In this document: positions 1 through 5,241 of the stretch, piece after piece
Position numbering within the stretch: the stretch's first letter is position 1
Layout: each line of letters starts with the position of its first letter
Assembly (NCBI GenBank): GCA_022704645.1
Contig: JAKJGA010000126.1
Location: 1 to 5,241, forward strand
From: Spirochaetota bacterium
Lineage (GTDB): Bacteria > Spirochaetota > UBA4802 > JAFGJZ01
Reading direction: 5' to 3'
DNA: 5,241 nucleotides
Notes under the pieces: generated by a model
Databases searched by the model: none
What the model was told of the DNA's origin: nothing
What the model saw: only the letters and a program-made list of their open reading frames with translations
Made by a program: the position numbers and the translations under genes

Positions 1-232
1 TGTTAGGCTGATAGAGAAGATATGCATCATCGGAATATACCGAACCCATATTTTTGAGAACCTTCATGAACGAAGCAGCATCCGAAACAGCGAATCTCAA
101 AGGAGTGCGGTATCTTCCTCCGTCATTTGCACCGACAACAACTGCAAAACGCCGGATTCCGCGCGGCTGCGAGATTAAATGTACGGAAACACATAAAGAA
201 ATCAGGCACAGCATGATAAATTTTTTATTCAC
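1..232 (-). CDS. Caspase-family (peptidase C14) exported protein, N-terminal part only
   Basis: This gene runs off the left edge; 77 codons of its 5' end are visible. The start is GTG at 232-230, directly after the TAA of the upstream anti-sigma gene (235-233). An AAGGTG ribosome site at 244-239 lies six bases away, whereas the in-frame ATG at 214 has none. Residues 1-22 form a Sec signal peptide (Lys-Lys, then a hydrophobic core, ending near ISQ). Then come RRFAVVVGANDGG (27-39) and LRFAVSDAASFMKVL (45-59), which match the first beta-strand and first helix of bacterial caspase-like domains (typically 'ALVIGxNDGG ... LRYAxxDA ... VL'). The catalytic His and Cys would lie beyond the window and cannot be checked. 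Exported caspase-like proteins are a recurrent partner of ECF sigma/anti-sigma pairs (from memory). The likely role is a periplasmic protease or scaffold tied to the regulator upstream, but the substrate is unknown. Confidence 0.8.
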   Translation of the reverse strand, partial: MNKKFIMLCLISLCVSVHLISQPRGIRRFAVVVGANDGGRYRTPLRFAVSDAASFMKVLKNMGSVYSDDAYLLYQPN

Positions 233-997
233 TTACTTCACCTTAACTATCAGAACCGATTGCTGGGAAAAAGAACTTCCCACAGGAAATGATTCCGAAA
301 CAGCTTTATCTCTGTCAAGAGCAAACTTCTCAGCTCTCGAAAGAATATCATCATCGTATATTTTTTTATCCGATGTTATCATAAAGAAGCGCTCAAAATA
401 AGGAGCATCATCAAGCTGATACGACTCAGGAACAAATATTTTACCATTCTTACCGCCTTCTTGAATTGTACTTTTCGAAGAAGAATAATGAAGAGTAACA
501 TTTGAATTTCCATCTATTGAAAATATAATACAATTCCTTTCTTGGGGAATCTGATATGCTATCTGAAGTATGTCATTTTTTTTCGCTGCATCGCCGTTTT
601 TCAGCATATCCGCCTGATTTCCGTTTTTTCGGTAAAGAAACAAATTCTCTGCATTACCTTTAATTATTACGGAATTATCAATAGAATCAAAAAACGGTGA
701 CACCTTAATAAATATCAAAGTGCATGCGGCAAGCGCAAGAGCCGCCGAAGGAACAATAAACATTTTTCTGAAACGCGAATCGCTGCGTTTTTTGCGTCCT
801 GCTGAAATAATTGACGGTATACACGTTTTTGAAAATGGATATTTGTTCAAAAAATTATTATTCGATTTTTCGATCAATTTAATACGATTTCGAAGAGAAA
901 CATCCGAATCAATCAAGGATTTCATTTCTCTCATTTTTTCAGATGAGAGTTCACCAAGAACATATTGCTCTAGAACTATGTCAGGAATCTTTCTCAT
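233..997 (-). CDS. Single-pass anti-sigma-like protein with periplasmic DUF4384-like domain
   Basis: This 254-residue protein is encoded directly after the ECF sigma gene. Its ATG overlaps the sigma stop codon (ATGA, 997-994), with a strong AAGGAGGAA ribosome site at 1011-1003. Residues 1-55 resemble the short helical anti-sigma domain (LEQYVLGELSSE at 9-20, then a helix and 'NNNFLNKYP'). The zinc-binding His/Cys set of classical zinc-finger anti-sigmas is absent. A basic stretch (67-78) precedes one membrane helix at about 79-99, so the N-terminus should be cytoplasmic. Residues 111-212 form a periplasmic domain with 'KKNDILQIAYQ', 'CIIFSIDGNSNVTLHY' and 'YQLDDAPYFERFFMITS', a pattern I associate with DUF4384-like domains found in sigma/anti-sigma/caspase operons. 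The inferred job is to sequester the sigma factor at the membrane and release it on an envelope signal. The anti-sigma role rests on context and topology, while the membrane topology itself is clear. Confidence 0.78.
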   Translation of the reverse strand: MRKIPDIVLEQYVLGELSSEKMREMKSLIDSDVSLRNRIKLIEKSNNNFLNKYPFSKTCIPSIISAGRKKRSDSRFRKMFIVPSAALALAACTLIFIKVSPFFDSIDNSVIIKGNAENLFLYRKNGNQADMLKNGDAAKKNDILQIAYQIPQERNCIIFSIDGNSNVTLHYSSSKSTIQEGGKNGKIFVPESYQLDDAPYFERFFMITSDKKIYDDDILSRAEKFALDRDKAVSESFPVGSSFSQQSVLIVKVK

Positions 998-1482
998 AAA
1001 AATTCCTCCTTAATACCGGTTACTTTTCCCTGCAGATTACGCAGACGCTTTCTCACACCTGAAACAGAAAGTCCGCTGACGTGCGACACCTCTTCATAAG
1101 TCATTTTATCGACATAATACATTACTGCAATATCCCTCGTAGAAGGTTTTTCATTTTTAAAAATGATATCCAGCATTTCTGCATTAATTAAATTCTCTTC
1201 GGTATTTTCTTTCGCAGAACCCTGGATGTTATCAAAAATCTCAACTGAAATATTTACTTCACGGTTTCTTTTTTTGAGAACATTTAGACAATGATTTGTC
1301 GCCATAGTATAAAGCAGACTTGACGGGTAGTCCCCCTTTAACCTGCTTTTTTTTTCGACAAGCTTCATGAAAACCTCCTGCATTGCGTCATAAGCAAGAT
1401 CTTCATCTTTAAGAATGCTTCTGCACCGCCTCATCACCATTGGCGCATACCGGTTATAATATTCTTCAACGTCAATTTCCAT
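994..1482 (-). CDS. ECF-family RNA polymerase sigma factor
   Basis: This 162-residue protein has the two-domain layout of extracytoplasmic-function sigma factors. Region 2 spans about residues 7-75, with YYNRYAPMVMRRCR at the start, DAMQEVFMKLVE (32-43, core-binding part) and YTMATNHCLNVLKKR (58-72, the -10 recognising helix). A linker of about 40 residues follows. Region 4 spans about 113-155, with the helix-turn-helix MTYEEVSHVSGLSVSGVRKR (127-146) that reads the -35 element. The ATG at 1482 has an AGGTGA ribosome site just upstream (1491-1486); an ATG at 1486 is out of frame. The stop overlaps the anti-sigma start by four bases, so the two are translationally coupled. Only 69 bases separate it from the upstream barrel gene. 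I see no terminator and no convincing promoter there, so it is probably cotranscribed with that gene. Its target promoters cannot be deduced from this window. Confidence 0.93.
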   Translation of the reverse strand: MEIDVEEYYNRYAPMVMRRCRSILKDEDLAYDAMQEVFMKLVEKKSRLKGDYPSSLLYTMATNHCLNVLKKRNREVNISVEIFDNIQGSAKENTEENLINAEMLDIIFKNEKPSTRDIAVMYYVDKMTYEEVSHVSGLSVSGVRKRLRNLQGKVTGIKEEFL

Positions 1483-1551
1483 ACATCACCTGATAAGTCA
1501 AAATGCAGGAAAACATCAAATCAATCAAGCAATTAAGAACCGATAATATAA

Positions 1552-2319
1552 TCAAAACCAACCGAACGCAAAAATTATTCCGACTGAAGGTCCTCTGAAA
1601 TCCTTATCGTCAAATTCATCAACACCGATACCTCTTATATATCTGTAAGATAATCCTGCACCGATTCTGCAAAACTTTGTTATATTGACAAAGAAATTAA
1701 CTTCCGGCTCTGCAACAAAAAACACATCAGAACCGTATTCATCATCATAGGCTTCCTTTCTACTATGAAAAGTCAGTCCGCCTCCGCCGATTGTTGTACC
1801 TACCGAAAAACCGAATAATGATTTCGGAGTAAAATAATATTCCATCAATCCGCCGCCGTAAGCAAAATCAACTCTGTCATAATTACCGACATAAGTTTTA
1901 CCTGAAAAATCACTTCTATCTCTAGGATGCACAAGACCCATGCCGCACCCGCCAATTACAAAATTATCATTAATAATCAATCCTCCTCTCCCGCCTACAA
2001 GAGTTGAATACGAATCTCCTATTTTTGAAAAACGCACTATAGGAGCTCCATAACCGGACAAACTGAGATTTGCCATACTTAAAAGAGTTTGTGTATCTTC
2101 TTTAAGCTTTCCCACTTCCTTCATGATATCTGTTTCTTTTTCTGTACCAATATCCTTTTTTACTGCAGCTTCCTTCGTTGTTTCTACATCATTTTTTTTA
2201 ACTGCATTGTCCGCAGCTTCAGAACTATCCACGATAACAGAATCATCAGCCACAGCGGTATCGCTGCAGAAAGCAGGAATAGATAAACAAATAAATAACG
2301 CACTTAATATTATTTTCAT
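1552..2319 (-). CDS. Outer-membrane beta-barrel protein with charged N-terminal stalk
   Basis: The protein has 255 residues. The ATG at 2319 has a textbook GGAGGA site six bases upstream (2331-2326). Residues 1-19 form a Sec signal peptide (MKIILSALFICLSIPAFCS). A Cys lies at the end, but the preceding Phe makes a lipobox unlikely. Residues 20-80 are low-complexity, rich in Asp, Glu, Lys, Ala and Thr, and may form a helical or coiled stalk. From about 86 to 255 there are alternating Gly/aromatic strands (LSLSGYGAPIVRFS, VGGRGGLIINDNFVIGGCGMG, VDFAYGGGLMEYYFT and so on) ending IIFAFGWF, with the C-terminal Phe typical of barrels inserted by the BAM machinery. The length suggests about eight strands. 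It is the first gene of the sigma/anti-sigma/caspase string and could be its sensor input, its output or simply a neighbour. No specific function is recognised. Confidence 0.75.
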   Translation of the reverse strand: MKIILSALFICLSIPAFCSDTAVADDSVIVDSSEAADNAVKKNDVETTKEAAVKKDIGTEKETDIMKEVGKLKEDTQTLLSMANLSLSGYGAPIVRFSKIGDSYSTLVGGRGGLIINDNFVIGGCGMGLVHPRDRSDFSGKTYVGNYDRVDFAYGGGLMEYYFTPKSLFGFSVGTTIGGGGLTFHSRKEAYDDEYGSDVFFVAEPEVNFFVNITKFCRIGAGLSYRYIRGIGVDEFDDKDFRGPSVGIIFAFGWF

Positions 2320-2454
2320 TACAAATCCTCCATATCTATTATTTAAACAAACCCGGAGTCGTAATTTGTTACCTTAATATTAAAAAATTGTTAAATATTC
2401 TGGGCTTAATATCAGAGTAATTTAACTAATTTTTTATTTTAATAAACAATTTGA

Positions 2455-2469
2455 TGATATTCGATATCA
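2455..2469. repeat. 15-base inverted repeat, possible operator
   Basis: TGATAT-TCG-ATATCA is a perfect six-base dyad around a three-base centre in the divergent intergenic region. It lies about 95 bases upstream of the rightward -35 and about 135 bases upstream of the leftward start. The size suits a dimeric regulator site. In such AT-rich DNA it could also be chance, although the TCG centre makes it stand out slightly. Confidence 0.3.
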
Positions 2470-2562
2470 CAACTATTTATTGAAGGAAATATTCTTTTAA
2501 TAAATCGAATAGATTGACTTAAAACATTGAAATAATTAATACTTAAGCTCTTCAAAAATGAA

Positions 2563-2592
2563 TTGACATATTTTTTATAAAGAAAATATTAA
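2563..2592 (+). promoter_or_regulatory. Candidate sigma-70 promoter for DUF3015/DUF4105 unit
   Basis: A perfect -35 TTGACA at 2563-2568 is followed after 18 bases by TATTAA at 2587-2592 (four of six matches to TATAAT). Transcription would start near 2599 and give a short leader of about 24 bases. The spacer is very AT-rich and the upstream DNA is A/T-rich like an UP element. This suits strong expression of the small secreted protein. The -10 assignment is less certain than the -35. Confidence 0.55.
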
Positions 2593-2612
2593 TATTAGAC
2601 AAAATATTTTAT

Positions 2613-2618
2613 GGAGGT
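2613..2618 (+). promoter_or_regulatory. Ribosome binding site that fixes the DUF3015 start at GTG 2623
   Basis: GGAGGT at 2613-2618 lies four bases before GTG 2623. An ATG at 2611 opens the same frame four codons earlier, but it overlaps this ribosome site and has none of its own. It would also put MEVN in front of an otherwise standard MKK signal-peptide start. GTG 2623 is therefore the start. Confidence 0.85.
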
Positions 2619-2622
2619 CAAC

Positions 2623-3072
2623 GTGAAAAAAATTCTTTCACTCGTTGCTGTTTTCGGTTTGGTATTTGCTTCTGCTGAAGTTTTCGCAGCAGGAAACACT
2701 GGTTGCGGTCTAGGTTCTGTTCTTTTAAAAGGTAAAAAAGGGAAAGTATACGAACTTCTCGCTACTTGCCTTAACGGAACAAGCGGAAACCAGACTTTTG
2801 CAATCACTTCTGGAACTTCTGGTTATGAAGAAGGCGCTGTTATCGGCATGACAGATGTTGAAGTATTTGTTGCTAAAAACATGGACAGCCTCGCAACTGA
2901 TATCGCTCGCGGAAACGGAGAGTATGTAGATACTCTTGCTTCTATGTACAAAGTTCAGGATGTTGACGGGTTCAAAACAAAACTCAAAAACAATTTTGAC
3001 AAAATTTATACAAACACTGGCGTAACTTCAAAAGAAGTTGTTGCTAACATTAACGACGTTGTAAACGGTTAA
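2623..3072 (+). CDS. Secreted DUF3015-family protein
   Basis: The mature product is a small periplasmic or outer-envelope protein of unknown function; with the GTG start it has 149 residues. Residues 1-22 are a signal peptide (MKKILSLVAVFGLVF...EVFA, cleavage after A22). The mature part begins AGNTGCGLGSVLLKGKKG and continues LATCLNGTSGNQTFAITSGT (46-65), both hallmarks of DUF3015. TDIARGNGEYVDTLA (92-106) and a C-terminal helical part matching the family follow. It contains two Cys, C28 and C49. Codon use is strongly biased: 10 of 11 Asn codons are AAC, and Thr uses only ACT or ACA. This differs from the neighbouring genes and suggests high expression. It is followed 12 bases later by the DUF4105 gene, a pairing I recall from other diderm bacteria. 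The family assignment is confident; its role is not known to me. Confidence 0.88.
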   Translation: MKKILSLVAVFGLVFASAEVFAAGNTGCGLGSVLLKGKKGKVYELLATCLNGTSGNQTFAITSGTSGYEEGAVIGMTDVEVFVAKNMDSLATDIARGNGEYVDTLASMYKVQDVDGFKTKLKNNFDKIYTNTGVTSKEVVANINDVVNG

Positions 3073-3084
3073 TCTTAACAAGAT

Positions 3085-5025
3085 ATGCTGTTTAACAACA
3101 CTATAAAGTACGGTCTAACGGCCGTACTTTTTTTAATGTCCCTCAATATTTTTCCGCAGAATCAGGCTCCTTCCATTGAGTATGTTCCCGATCCGTCATA
3201 TACTGTAGATCCAACTTATGTTGATTCATTAGTCAAGAAGGCTCTTGACTTAAAACTATATGACGATCCATACTGGAAGAAGCTTCTACATTACAAAGTC
3301 GGTCTTCACGGCGGAAGAAGCCTCATTGACGATAAAAAATTTTTCCTTGCTGACAATGGAAAAAGATCACTTAAAGATGAACTAGTAGCAACCATTAGAG
3401 CTTTTTTTACACCGATTGAAAAAGATAAAACCCATGCAGGTATACGTTTTATTGCCCGTTTTTCGTGGCTTTCCGAAAAACTGGCTATCGACAAAAACAG
3501 ACTCCCCTTTGATTTTGATGGCAGATTTGACAAATACTATGAATCAATTAATGTCGGAAAAGCAATTGTCGTATTCCCTGCCGGCTACATGGGAAGCCCC
3601 GCTTCGATGTTCGGACATACTCTTTTTATATTCGAAAATAAACAAAATAAACGAATTATTTCCCCTGCGATTAATTATGCCGCTAACACCACAGAAGACT
3701 TCGGACCAATATTCGCAGTAAAAGGGCTTTTCGGATTCTATTATGGTTATTTTTCTGTTATGCCTTACAGCGATAAAATCAATGAATACAATAACAGTGA
3801 AATGCGCGATATGTGGGAATACACTCTTAATTTATCTGACGATGAAGTAAAAAGAGCATTTAAACATGTTGTTGAAATGGACAAGGTAGGATCACGCTAT
3901 TTTTTTCTCGATGAAAACTGCTCATATAATCTGCTTTTTCTGATAGATGTTGCAAGACCCGAACTCGACTTGACTTCAGGTTACTTTTTTTCAGCTGAAC
4001 CGGTTGACACAATTCGCGGTCTTATAAAAGCAGATCTGGTTAAAAAAAGGGATTACCGCCCTTCTCTTTTCTCCCAAATCATGGCAAGATCAGAATCAGT
4101 CTCAAGTGCAGATTCTGATAAGGTTATCAATTTCGCGAAAGGCAAAATAAGCATTGAAGAATTCAACTCTTCAATTTCACAGAATAAGAAAGCAGAACTT
4201 TATGATTTTACAACCGACTACCTTAAATTTTTACTTATAAAAGACAAAATTAAAATTGAAGATTATCAAAAAAGACTTTTGCAGATTTTAAACGAAAGAA
4301 GCCGTGTTGACAACAAGAATGCTGTTGAATTATCAGTTAAGGAACCATTCCCTCCAGAATCTTCACACCGCTCAAGAAAATTGTCTTTATCAGGCGGAAC
4401 TTATGACGGATTCAGATACTATCAAATGGCCTTTCGTCCATCTTGTCACAGTTTAATCGATTCAGATAAAGGACTTTCAAAAGGCAGCGAAATAGAATTT
4501 ATGCCCTTTGCAGCAAGGTATTATCAGGAAAATAAAAAATTTAAATTTGAAAAACTTTCGGTAGTCAGAGTTATTTCTCTTTCTGAATCCAACAGGTATA
4601 ATGTTGCTAATTGCTACCTGCTTGACACCGGGGGAAGACAGAACATTTTACCAGATCACACCCAGTCATTCGGAGGTTTTCTTAACGGTGGCACCGGATA
4701 TTCAACTTCTCTTTTCAATTTTTTCCAAATATATGGTATGGCTGAAACTGACATACGGTTTTCGGGACAATACAAATATAATTCTCTTCTTTGTTTCGGA
4801 GGAAGATTAGGTCTGATTTTTGACGTATTTGACGTATGGAAAAGCGTTGTTTCAGCCGACTTCATGCGGGGAGTACTTACAGAGAAAACTAACGTCATGA
4901 GAATTACTGCCGAAGAAAGAATAAAGATTTCCTCTTTTTTCCAGATAACAGGCTGTTATACCAACGAGTTTATTTTCAAGAAAAGAACTCATGATATATC
5001 AGCAAGAGCTGAAATAATGTTTTAA
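3085..5025 (+). CDS. DUF4105 (Lnb-type papain-like) protein with C-terminal outer-membrane barrel
   Basis: This 646-residue protein starts with a signal peptide (1-25, ending NIFPQ). Residues about 60-135 form the usual N-terminal helical part (DPYWKKLLHYK at 61-71, FFLADNG at 86-92). The DUF4105 core spans about 155-320, with SPASMFGHTLFIF (171-183, His178) and FFLDENCSYNLL (273-284, Cys279) as the likely catalytic pair in the His-before-Cys order of permuted NlpC/P60-like folds. A charged linker (about 335-430) leads to a barrel-like domain (about 432-646) ending AEIMF. Pfam, as I recall, names the core after Lnb, a Bacteroides lipoprotein N-acyltransferase, so acyl transfer or hydrolysis on envelope lipids or lipoproteins is possible but unproven. 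ATG 3085 is the only useful start: an in-frame TAA sits at 3076, and ATG 3136 would lose the signal peptide. It has no Shine-Dalgarno, and a terminator-like hairpin lies in its first codons. Confidence 0.88.
   Translation: MLFNNTIKYGLTAVLFLMSLNIFPQNQAPSIEYVPDPSYTVDPTYVDSLVKKALDLKLYDDPYWKKLLHYKVGLHGGRSLIDDKKFFLADNGKRSLKDELVATIRAFFTPIEKDKTHAGIRFIARFSWLSEKLAIDKNRLPFDFDGRFDKYYESINVGKAIVVFPAGYMGSPASMFGHTLFIFENKQNKRIISPAINYAANTTEDFGPIFAVKGLFGFYYGYFSVMPYSDKINEYNNSEMRDMWEYTLNLSDDEVKRAFKHVVEMDKVGSRYFFLDENCSYNLLFLIDVARPELDLTSGYFFSAEPVDTIRGLIKADLVKKRDYRPSLFSQIMARSESVSSADSDKVINFAKGKISIEEFNSSISQNKKAELYDFTTDYLKFLLIKDKIKIEDYQKRLLQILNERSRVDNKNAVELSVKEPFPPESSHRSRKLSLSGGTYDGFRYYQMAFRPSCHSLIDSDKGLSKGSEIEFMPFAARYYQENKKFKFEKLSVVRVISLSESNRYNVANCYLLDTGGRQNILPDHTQSFGGFLNGGTGYSTSLFNFFQIYGMAETDIRFSGQYKYNSLLCFGGRLGLIFDVFDVWKSVVSADFMRGVLTEKTNVMRITAEERIKISSFFQITGCYTNEFIFKKRTHDISARAEIMF
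3105..3134 (+). terminator. Intrinsic-terminator-like hairpin inside the DUF4105 signal-peptide codons
   Basis: AAAGTACGGTC (3105-3115), loop TAAC (3116-3119) and GGCCGTACTTT preceded by one more G form an 11-pair stem with one G-T wobble (right arm 3120-3130). The T-run covers 3128-3134. It lies 32 bases after the DUF3015 stop codon, exactly where a terminator for that gene would be, yet it also encodes residues 8-17 of the DUF4105 signal peptide. It probably acts as a partial terminator that lets a fraction of transcripts through. Confidence 0.75.
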
Positions 5026-5031
5026 CACAAT

Positions 5032-5066
5032 GCAGTTTGCTTACAAAGCAAACTGCTCACTTTTTT
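5032..5066 (+). terminator. Rho-independent terminator after DUF4105
   Basis: A perfect 11-base stem, GCAGTTTGCTT (5032-5042) with AAGCAAACTGC (5046-5056), encloses a three-base ACA loop. TCAC and six T (5061-5066) follow. It begins seven bases after the DUF4105 stop. No A-run lies on the other side, so it should act only rightward. Confidence 0.88.
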
Positions 5067-5116
5067 AGAACATAAGTTTGTCGATTTAAAATTACATTTA
5101 AAATATTTCTATTTAT

Positions 5117-5145
5117 TTGACTTTTTCATGATTATGGGATAGAGT
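5117..5145 (+). promoter_or_regulatory. Candidate promoter for the next plus-strand gene
   Basis: TTGACT (5117-5122) and TAGAGT (5140-5145) are 17 bases apart, just past the terminator. A better -10 match, TATAAA at 5171-5176, has only a poor -35 upstream. Either would drive the gene whose ribosome site is at the right edge, and the choice between them is open. Confidence 0.35.
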
Positions 5146-5228
5146 CAGTTCGTGAGATTTAAATTAAATTTATAAAATCATCATATCATCTTAATTCTTT
5201 CAGGGTTATTTAGCAGCAGATGATTTTT

Positions 5229-5235
5229 AAAGGAG
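5229..5235 (+). promoter_or_regulatory. Ribosome binding site of a gene starting at the right edge
   Basis: AAAGGAG at 5229-5235 is followed by AAACT and then the final A at 5241, which is at the right distance to be the first base of an ATG. No part of that protein can be read here. Confidence 0.6.
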
Positions 5236-5241
5236 AAACTA

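Larger units (their letters stand above)
2320..2622. other. Divergent AT-rich intergenic region
   Basis: About 300 bases lie between the leftward barrel gene and the rightward DUF3015 gene. No convincing coding frame is present. The region holds the ribosome site of the leftward gene (2331-2326), a 15-base inverted repeat (2455-2469), a rightward promoter candidate (2563-2592) and a weaker TTGACT at 2514-2519 followed by TAATAC at 2537. For the leftward gene I see only a weak candidate: TTAACA at about 2393-2388 with TAACAA 17 bases on. The leftward promoter therefore stays unassigned and could depend on an alternative sigma factor. Confidence 0.6.

Noticed and set aside
54..401. Plus-strand open frame of 115 codons
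   Set aside because: It lies opposite the anti-sigma 3' end and caspase 5' end, has no ribosome site, and its peptide resembles no family; the minus-strand genes explain the DNA.
720..1013. Plus-strand open frame of 97 codons
   Set aside because: It is antisense to the anti-sigma gene and has no ribosome site or protein-like pattern.
2277..2319. Lipoprotein signal on the barrel protein (Cys18)
   Set aside because: The residue before Cys is Phe and the -3 position is Pro, which does not fit a lipobox; a signal peptidase I site is more likely.
2089..2377. Two plus-strand open frames rich in Phe and Ser
   Set aside because: They are antisense to the low-complexity charged stalk of the barrel protein, whose Lys/Glu codons read as Phe/Ser/Leu on the other strand.
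2374..2383. TTAATATTAA palindrome
   Set aside because: It is a short all-A/T sequence expected by chance in this AT-rich region.
2611..2622. ATG 2611 as the DUF3015 start
   Set aside because: It overlaps the GGAGGT site that serves GTG 2623, and it would spoil a standard signal-peptide start.
3136..3138. ATG 3136 as the DUF4105 start, which would free the hairpin from coding
   Set aside because: It would delete most of the signal peptide from a protein with a predicted outer-membrane barrel, and it has no ribosome site either.

Overview
The window is AT-rich DNA from a diderm (Gram-negative type) bacterium. The evidence is several Sec-type signal peptides, two predicted outer-membrane beta-barrels ending in Phe, and an exported caspase-like protein. 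Shine-Dalgarno sequences are strong (AAGGAGG, GGAGGA, GGAGG) in front of most genes. Base composition, codon use and gene content would suit a host-associated spirochaete of Treponema type. This is a low-confidence guess made without any database search, and other AT-rich diderms are possible.

The left half (1-2319, minus strand) reads as one gene string. In transcription order it holds an outer-membrane barrel protein with a charged N-terminal stalk, a small ECF-type sigma factor, a membrane-spanning anti-sigma-like protein, and the start of an exported caspase-family (peptidase C14) protein that runs off the left edge. Sigma and anti-sigma overlap by 4 bases (ATGA), and the caspase GTG start directly abuts the anti-sigma stop codon. 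The arrangement suggests an envelope-sensing switch: the anti-sigma holds the sigma factor at the membrane, and its periplasmic C-terminal domain may sense or talk to the caspase-like protein.

The middle (2320-2622) is a very AT-rich divergent intergenic region. It holds a consensus -35 for the rightward genes and a 15-base inverted repeat.

The right half (2623-5025, plus strand) is a two-gene unit. The first gene encodes a small, probably abundant secreted DUF3015 protein. The second encodes a 646-residue DUF4105 protein with a papain-like His/Cys pair and a C-terminal barrel. Between them lies the most interesting element of the window: a strong intrinsic-terminator-like hairpin plus T-run inside the signal-peptide codons of the second gene, preceded by a start codon with no Shine-Dalgarno. 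This looks like a built-in way to make much less enzyme than small secreted protein. A second strong terminator closes the unit at 5032-5066. A possible promoter and a ribosome binding site at the right edge announce another plus-strand gene starting at or just beyond base 5241.
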